DNA of 37,023 bases from Actinomycetes bacterium (GTDB taxonomy: Bacteria > Actinomycetota > Acidimicrobiia > Acidimicrobiales > Bog-793): positions 1 through 37,023 of the forward strand of contig JAJZLV010000053.1 in NCBI GenBank assembly GCA_021803215.1, in the 5' to 3' direction. The position numbers and the translations under genes were made by a program. This document shows, piece by piece, positions 32,399 through 37,023 of the stretch (position 1 is its first letter; each line of letters begins with the position of its first letter). The notes under the pieces were generated by a model, which was not told the origin of the DNA, made no database searches, and saw only the letters and a list, made by a program, of their open reading frames with translations.

Positions 32399-34111
32399 CT
32401 ACTTGATGCGGTCGATGATCTGGCCGATGTCGAAAGAGCCGAGACCGGTCGTGTAGTCCCAGCCGGGCGTAGCGACGAAGCCTCCGTTCGTCCCGACCGT
32501 CACGTCGTGGAAGGCGGGGGTGCTGCAGATGTCGGCCAGGCTGAGCGAGGTGCAGCTACCGGCCGCGTAGGTCCGGTAGAGGGCGACGGAGGCCATGCCG
32601 AGGCGGTTGGCGTGGGCGCTCTCGAGCCTGGCCCAGACGCCGAGCGCCAGAGGCGAGGAGAGGCTCGTGCCTCCCCAGCCGGCGCTCTCCTTACCGTCGA
32701 TGACGAGCGTCACGCCCGAATAGGGGTCGGCGTCCATGGCGATGTCGGGCACGCCCTTGCCGACGGCCGAGCCGGGGACTATCCCGTTTTGCCAGTAAGG
32801 AGCGCTCTCCCAGACGCTCGAGCCGCCGCCGCCGGCGTTCCAGGCGATCTCGTCGTAGTAGGTGTTGTTGGAATTCGTGAGGAGCGTCGTCCCGCCAACA
32901 GCGGTGACATAGGGGGAAGACGCCGGGTAGTTGACGCTCGGCGGGCCTGAGTCCGGCACGCCGTTGGTGCCGGCAACGGCGCAGGCAGCGCCGGTGTCAC
33001 CCGAGGAGGCGAAGAACGACTGGCCCTGGGCGGCTCCTTCGGCGAAGGCCTCATCGTCGGCGAACATCGAACCGTCAAGGTAGGGGAAGGTCTCGCACTC
33101 CCCGAGGGAGGCGCTGGCGGCCCGGGCGACGTCTTGTGCCACGAACTTGTTGATGGCGAGCGCCAGGTCGGAGTCGGTGAGCGAGGTGGCGTCGTAGAGG
33201 TAGAGCCTCTTCACGTTGTGGGCCATGGCCGTGGAGACCTGGGTGTCCATGTCCCACTCGTCGACGCCCGAGGTGTCCGGGCTGGCCAGGCCGGCGTGCA
33301 CGATCGTCACCCGTACCCGGGGTAGACGGTTGACCTGCTCCGCGACGCGGAGGTCTTTCACCACCTGGGTGAGATTGCCTTCGGCGATTATCGCTATCGC
33401 CGTCCTCCAGCCGGTCGGGGTCCTCGGGGTGGCTCCGTAGATGGCCGGGAACTGGCTCGGCTGGTACGAGACGTTGTACTGCGGCAGTCCGGTCGAGACT
33501 GCCGGCGAGGGCTTGGTGTCCTTGGTTGTCTTCAGCGTGGAGTGGATGGCGACGATGTCGTTCAGGCCGAGGACGGCGCCGACAGTCCCTCCAAGGCGTG
33601 AGGGTACCCGGGCCGGGGCCGTGTTGGCGAAGACGATCCGGCCGGCCTGCTTGAAGTTGACCAAAGTGGTGTGGAAGGCACGCTCGACGTCCGAGACGCT
33701 GCCGCTGGCAGATACGAGGAGGCGGTTGCCAGTCACCGACAGGTGCGAGAAACCTTGGTGCAAGAGGTAGTCGCGGACCGCTCGCACCTCGGCGGGCGTG
33801 GGTGCGAAGCGAGCCTCGAACTGCGAGCGGCTGAGTGGGGCGGCTCCGGCTGCGATGCGGTGATCGAGCGTCGCTCGATTCCGCAGGTCTAGCACCGCTC
33901 TTATCGTGAGAGTCTTGTCCCTCGGAGTGGCTCCAAGGCGCAGGGCCTCCCTGAGCGGCAGAGCTCTGGTGGCGGTCTCGTGCCAGGAGACGGCGTGATG
34001 GACGCTGGCTCCTGCCGGCAGCGCTGACAGGCCGGACAGCCCCGCTACGCCGCCGGCCAAGAGCGCGGCGGCCATCACCGGGCGAAGCGCCCTTCGAGGC
34101 GCAGTGGTCAT
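32399..34111 (-). CDS. Secreted sedolisin-type serine-carboxyl peptidase (S53, kumamolisin-like)
   Basis: A 570-residue pre-pro-protease. Residues 1-36 form a signal peptide (PVMAAALLAGGVAGLSGL, then an AGA-S site). The propeptide, of pro-kumamolisin activation type, runs to about 195 and contains LSRSQFEARFAPTPAEV. The mature domain has Glu285 and Asp289 (SGVDEWDMDTQ), oxyanion Asp372 (SSGDTGAAC) and nucleophile Ser483 (GGTSLSSP). The C-terminal calcium site is in FHDVTVGTNG and WDYTTGLGSFD. Known relatives work best at low pH. It stands alone, with hairpin 32350-32386 after it and a 66-base gap to the sulfatase stop upstream. Confidence 0.93.
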   Translation of the reverse strand: MTTAPRRALRPVMAAALLAGGVAGLSGLSALPAGASVHHAVSWHETATRALPLREALRLGATPRDKTLTIRAVLDLRNRATLDHRIAAGAAPLSRSQFEARFAPTPAEVRAVRDYLLHQGFSHLSVTGNRLLVSASGSVSDVERAFHTTLVNFKQAGRIVFANTAPARVPSRLGGTVGAVLGLNDIVAIHSTLKTTKDTKPSPAVSTGLPQYNVSYQPSQFPAIYGATPRTPTGWRTAIAIIAEGNLTQVVKDLRVAEQVNRLPRVRVTIVHAGLASPDTSGVDEWDMDTQVSTAMAHNVKRLYLYDATSLTDSDLALAINKFVAQDVARAASASLGECETFPYLDGSMFADDEAFAEGAAQGQSFFASSGDTGAACAVAGTNGVPDSGPPSVNYPASSPYVTAVGGTTLLTNSNNTYYDEIAWNAGGGGSSVWESAPYWQNGIVPGSAVGKGVPDIAMDADPYSGVTLVIDGKESAGWGGTSLSSPLALGVWARLESAHANRLGMASVALYRTYAAGSCTSLSLADICSTPAFHDVTVGTNGGFVATPGWDYTTGLGSFDIGQIIDRIK

Positions 34112-34177
34112 CTCTTTCCTCCCTCGTGGTCCCTTGCTGGGCGGCAGGGAAACGGACCGCCGGGAGAGAACTTGCGG

Positions 34178-35722
34178 TCAGCGCCAGGGATCGCCGGCGC
34201 TCACGACCCCGTCGGCCGTCAGCAAGAGGCTCGCCAGCTCCTCGTCCTCATAGCGCATCCGCCATCTCGAGAGCTCTTCTGCCAGCAGCAGCCGGTCTGG
34301 GGCCCGTTCCTTGCTGGCGGAGAGGTCGTCGAGCTGGTCAGGGTCGGCAAGCAGGTCGAAGTAGATAGGCGGCAGCAGCTCCGGGTCGGCCGCGAACTGC
34401 ACGTACTTCGCTCCGGCTGTGCGCAGCACCGCCAAAGAGCAATGGGCCGAGGGGATGGCGAAAGCGGTCTCCGCCCTCCTCGTCGCCGGGTTGCGGAAGC
34501 TCCACTCGAAATGGGCGGCCGTGCGCCAATTGGTGGGATCGGCGCCACGAACGAAGCCGAGGAGGCTCCGGCCGTCGAACTGGCGAGGAAGCGGCAGCCC
34601 GAGCCACTCGAGCAGGCTCGGCGCCACGTCGACCGACTCGGTGAAGTCCTCCACCACCCGACCCCGCGTGGCTTCGGCCTCCTCGCTCGGGTCGACCACG
34701 ACGAGAGGCACCCGGAAGCTCTCGTCCCAGTAGCCCGCCTTCTGGAAGCCCCAGTGATCTCCTCCCATCTCGCCGTGATCGCTCGTGAGGAGGATGAGCG
34801 TCTCGCTGGCGAGCCCCGACTGCTCGAGGAAGTCGAAGAACCGCCCGAGCTGGGTGTCGACCTCGGCCTGCATCCCGTGATAGGTGGCCCGCAGCTGGCG
34901 ACGGGCTCCCTCGTCGTCAGGCGAGGCGACCGCCGGCAGCCCGAGCAGCATCCGGGCGAGCGGGTGGGAGGCTCTCTCGGCCTCCCGGGTCGCCTGTCCG
35001 ACGAGGAAGTCGACCTCGTCTGCCGAGCAGAGGTCGTGGTATCCGGTGGGGTTGCGGTAGGGCGGATGGGGCCTTATGTAGCTCAAGTGGAGGAAGAACC
35101 CGGGCTCTTCGAGCCGGCCCAGCCACTCGATCGCCTTCTCGGTGAGAAAGGCGCTCTCGCTGTCCTCGGCTCGAAAGAGGGTCGGTGCCCAGCTCGGGGC
35201 GTGCTCGCCGGCACCGGGATAGGAGGTGTCGGGCGCGTAGAGATCGTGCGGACGGGAGGGCACGTCGTAGCCCCGCTCGGCCAGCCAGCGCCCCCACTCG
35301 AGACCGCCGAGCTCGAATGGGTCGTGGACGACCGGCCTGAAGCCGGGGAGCACCCCTTCGTAGCTGGCCAGCCTGGCATCGTCCTCGGCGACGGTCCGGG
35401 GATCGATGCTCGTGTCGGTGTAGCCGAACAGCACGGGGTCGTAGCCGGCCGCCCTCGCCTCGAGGGCGATGTTCGTGAAACGGGCGTCCAGCGGCGTGCC
35501 GTTCAGGACCGAGCGGTGGTGGTGGGCATAGGTACCGGTGTAGAGCGAGGCGCGGCCCGGGCCGCAGGGAGCGGTCACCGACCAGTGGTTGGCGAAGCAG
35601 ACCCCGCGGCTGCAGAGCTGGTCGATCGCCGGGGTCTGGGCCACCCGATGGCCGAGGTAGGAAAGAGAGTCGCCCCTGTACTGGTCGACCGTGATCACCA
35701 CGACGTTGCGGGCGACTGCCAC
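34178..35722 (-). CDS. Formylglycine-type sulfatase (alkaline phosphatase superfamily)
   Basis: A 514-residue hydrolase. VVVITVDQYRGDSLSYLG at the N-terminus supplies the first metal ligand (Asp13). CGPGR (Cys53 to Arg57) fits the C-x-P-x-R sulfatase motif whose cysteine is oxidised to formylglycine, and TSDHGEMGGDHWGFQK supplies the second metal pair. Substrate could be a sulfate ester, or a phosphonate or phosphate ester as in related hydrolases. No signal peptide is visible. The start is GTG 35720-35722, two bases after the oxidoreductase stop; the frame is open further upstream, but that part overlaps the oxidoreductase and lacks homology. No sulfatase-maturing enzyme gene is in the window. 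Confidence 0.88.
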   Translation of the reverse strand: MAVARNVVVITVDQYRGDSLSYLGHRVAQTPAIDQLCSRGVCFANHWSVTAPCGPGRASLYTGTYAHHHRSVLNGTPLDARFTNIALEARAAGYDPVLFGYTDTSIDPRTVAEDDARLASYEGVLPGFRPVVHDPFELGGLEWGRWLAERGYDVPSRPHDLYAPDTSYPGAGEHAPSWAPTLFRAEDSESAFLTEKAIEWLGRLEEPGFFLHLSYIRPHPPYRNPTGYHDLCSADEVDFLVGQATREAERASHPLARMLLGLPAVASPDDEGARRQLRATYHGMQAEVDTQLGRFFDFLEQSGLASETLILLTSDHGEMGGDHWGFQKAGYWDESFRVPLVVVDPSEEAEATRGRVVEDFTESVDVAPSLLEWLGLPLPRQFDGRSLLGFVRGADPTNWRTAAHFEWSFRNPATRRAETAFAIPSAHCSLAVLRTAGAKYVQFAADPELLPPIYFDLLADPDQLDDLSASKERAPDRLLLAEELSRWRMRYEDEELASLLLTADGVVSAGDPWR

Positions 35723-35724
35723 CG

Positions 35725-37023
35725 CTAGCTGCCGGCGTGGGGCGAGAGACGCACCACCACGGACTTCGAGGTCGGCGTGTTGGAGCGGTCGGCGACGCTC
35801 TCCAGGGGGACGAGGACGTTGAGCTCGGGAAAGTATCCGGCCACGCAACCCCGGGCGGTCGGGTAGGAGACGACCCGGTAGCCGAGCGCCCTCCGCTCGA
35901 TGTCATCCTCCCAAAGGGTGGTGATGTCGACCTCGTCGCCCTCCGAGAGCCCGTTTGTGCGCAGGTCGTCGGGATGTACGAACAGGACCTTCCTCGTCCC
36001 GTGCACCCCTCGGTAGCGGTCGTCGTGGCCGTAGACGGTCGTGTTGAACTGGTCGTGGGAGCGGATGGTCTGCAGCAGCAGGCAGCCCTCTGGCACCTGG
36101 GGGTAGGCGAGGTCGCTCACCGAGAAGTGGGCGAGGCCGTCCGGCGTGTCGAAGCGGCGGGCGTCACGCGGAGCGTGGGGGAGGAGGAAGCCGCCTGGCT
36201 CGGCGATCTTCTCGTTGTAGGCCTCGAAGCCCGGGACGACCCGCGAGATGTGCTCACGGATCTGTCCGTAGTCACCCGCCAGCCGTTGCCAGTCGATGCT
36301 GGCCGGCGAGCCGGACGACCCCCGGCCGGCGAGGGCCCGTTCTGCGAGCGAGCAGATGATCGCCACCTCGCTCCTGAGCGCTGGTGAGGCGGGCTTCAAC
36401 CGCCCGGCCGAGGCGTGGACGGCGCCGACCGAGTCCTCAACGGTCACCTGCTGCGCGACACCGCCCTGTAGGTCTTCCTCGGTGCGCCCGAGGCAGGGCA
36501 AGATGACGGCCGCCTCGCCGGTGTGGGCGTGGCTCGAGTTGAGCTTGGTAGCCACAGAGACGGTGAGAGCGAGGCGGGACATGGCCTTTTCTGCCACCGA
36601 GGTGTCCGAGATGGCCCGCACGAGGTTGCCGCCCAAGCAGAAGAGCACCTTGGCCTTGCCGTCGCGGATCGCCTGCAGCGAGCCGACGGCGTCGAGGCCA
36701 TGGCGCCGCGGTGGCTCGAAGCCGAATTCGCGCCCGAGGGCGTCGAGGAAGGAATCCGGCATCCTCTCCGAGATGCCCATCGTCCGATCGCCCTGGACGT
36801 TGCTGTGGCCCCGGACCGGGAAGACTCCGGCGCCCGGCTTCCCGATGTTGCCCTGCAGGAGAAGGACGTTCACGATCTCTTTGATCGAAGGGACCGAGTT
36901 CTTGTGCTGGGTGAGGCCCATCGCCCAGCACACGGTGACAGCCGACGAGTGCAGCACCCGGCGTGCTACCGCTTCTATCCTTGCGCGAGAGACGCCACTT
37001 TGTGCTTCGATATCCTCCCAGCG
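35725..37023 (-). CDS. Molybdopterin oxidoreductase, FdhF/YdeP-like (5' part outside window)
   Basis: At least 432 C-terminal residues of a molybdenum (bis-MGD) enzyme; the frame stays open to the right edge, where RWEDIEAQSGVSRARIEAVA precedes the first in-frame GTG, so the gene begins beyond the window. Seen: WAMGLTQHKNSV, LLLQGNIGKPGAGVFPVRGH and SNVQGDRTMGI (molybdopterin domain), then CLGGNLVRAISDT. The C-terminal beta-barrel begins about LLLQTIRSHDQFNTTVYGHD. This matches the FdhF/YdeP branch related to formate dehydrogenase and acid-resistance YdeP of E. coli. The catalytic Cys/Sec and iron-sulfur ligands would be upstream and cannot be checked. Followed after 2 bases by the sulfatase gene. 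Confidence 0.88.
   Translation of the reverse strand, partial: RWEDIEAQSGVSRARIEAVARRVLHSSAVTVCWAMGLTQHKNSVPSIKEIVNVLLLQGNIGKPGAGVFPVRGHSNVQGDRTMGISERMPDSFLDALGREFGFEPPRRHGLDAVGSLQAIRDGKAKVLFCLGGNLVRAISDTSVAEKAMSRLALTVSVATKLNSSHAHTGEAAVILPCLGRTEEDLQGGVAQQVTVEDSVGAVHASAGRLKPASPALRSEVAIICSLAERALAGRGSSGSPASIDWQRLAGDYGQIREHISRVVPGFEAYNEKIAEPGGFLLPHAPRDARRFDTPDGLAHFSVSDLAYPQVPEGCLLLQTIRSHDQFNTTVYGHDDRYRGVHGTRKVLFVHPDDLRTNGLSEGDEVDITTLWEDDIERRALGYRVVSYPTARGCVAGYFPELNVLVPLESVADRSNTPTSKSVVVRLSPHAGS

Overview
The window is high-GC, gene-dense DNA from an actinobacterium. The evidence is strong G/C bias at codon third positions, frequent GTG and TTG starts, a MarP-type membrane protease, an actinobacterial lysC-asd pair and GH15 trehalase-like and TldD/TldE genes. 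The combination of MarP, a secreted sedolisin (an acid-active peptidase family) and a CCC1/VIT1 metal transporter would suit an acid-tolerant Acidimicrobiia-like organism. That placement is inference. No rRNA or ribosomal protein marker is present to settle it.

Layout. 1-747: 3' part of an AbiEi antitoxin gene followed by a truncated AbiEii toxin remnant. 818-3982 (-): DHA2 drug exporter with its TetR regulator, and an M55 D-aminopeptidase. 4056-5039 (+): patatin-like hydrolase. 5194-6000 (-): secreted CHAP protein. 6286-8565 (-): aspartate kinase and aspartate-semialdehyde dehydrogenase, the entry to lysine, threonine, methionine and diaminopimelate synthesis. 8637-10103 (+): two cyclophilins in tandem, one membrane-anchored and one cytosolic. 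10100-11740 (-): VIT1/CCC1 transporter, SixA-type phosphatase and a probable frameshifted gene. 11824-17570 (+): PyrE-like phosphoribosyltransferase, MarP-like protease, then a tightly coupled GH15 trehalase-like enzyme, glucose dehydrogenase and MBL hydrolase. 17579-20520 (-): a coupled sphingosine-phosphate-lyase-like PLP enzyme and an FGGY kinase.

The accessory part runs from about 20.6 to 28.4 kb. A badly decayed TnpB-like transposase gene (20690-21456) and a decayed IS607-type serine recombinase gene (28157-28440) bracket it. Both were found only by joining reading frames. Between them lie a nitrobindin-TldD-TldE operon, an 816-base gene-free stretch with a hairpin and a 16-base direct repeat, a HipBA toxin-antitoxin module and a tRNA-Ser(CGA). 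The hipBA promoter is nearly consensus, probably leaderless, and covered by three operators spaced exactly 26 bp apart. The 3' end of the tRNA is duplicated in tandem beside it.

28434-37023: TadA and an ABC-F ATPase (translation), then a divergent Clp locus. On one side is a ClpP with an intact Ser-His-Asp triad. On the other is an XRE regulator coupled to a ClpP-like protein that has lost all three catalytic residues. An inverted repeat lies in the shared promoter. After a strong hairpin come a secreted sedolisin, a formylglycine-type sulfatase and the C-terminal part of a molybdopterin oxidoreductase that runs off the window. The best candidates for something undescribed are the ClpP/XRE/pseudo-ClpP locus, the PLP-lyase/FGGY-kinase pair and the 26-bp-periodic hipBA operator array.
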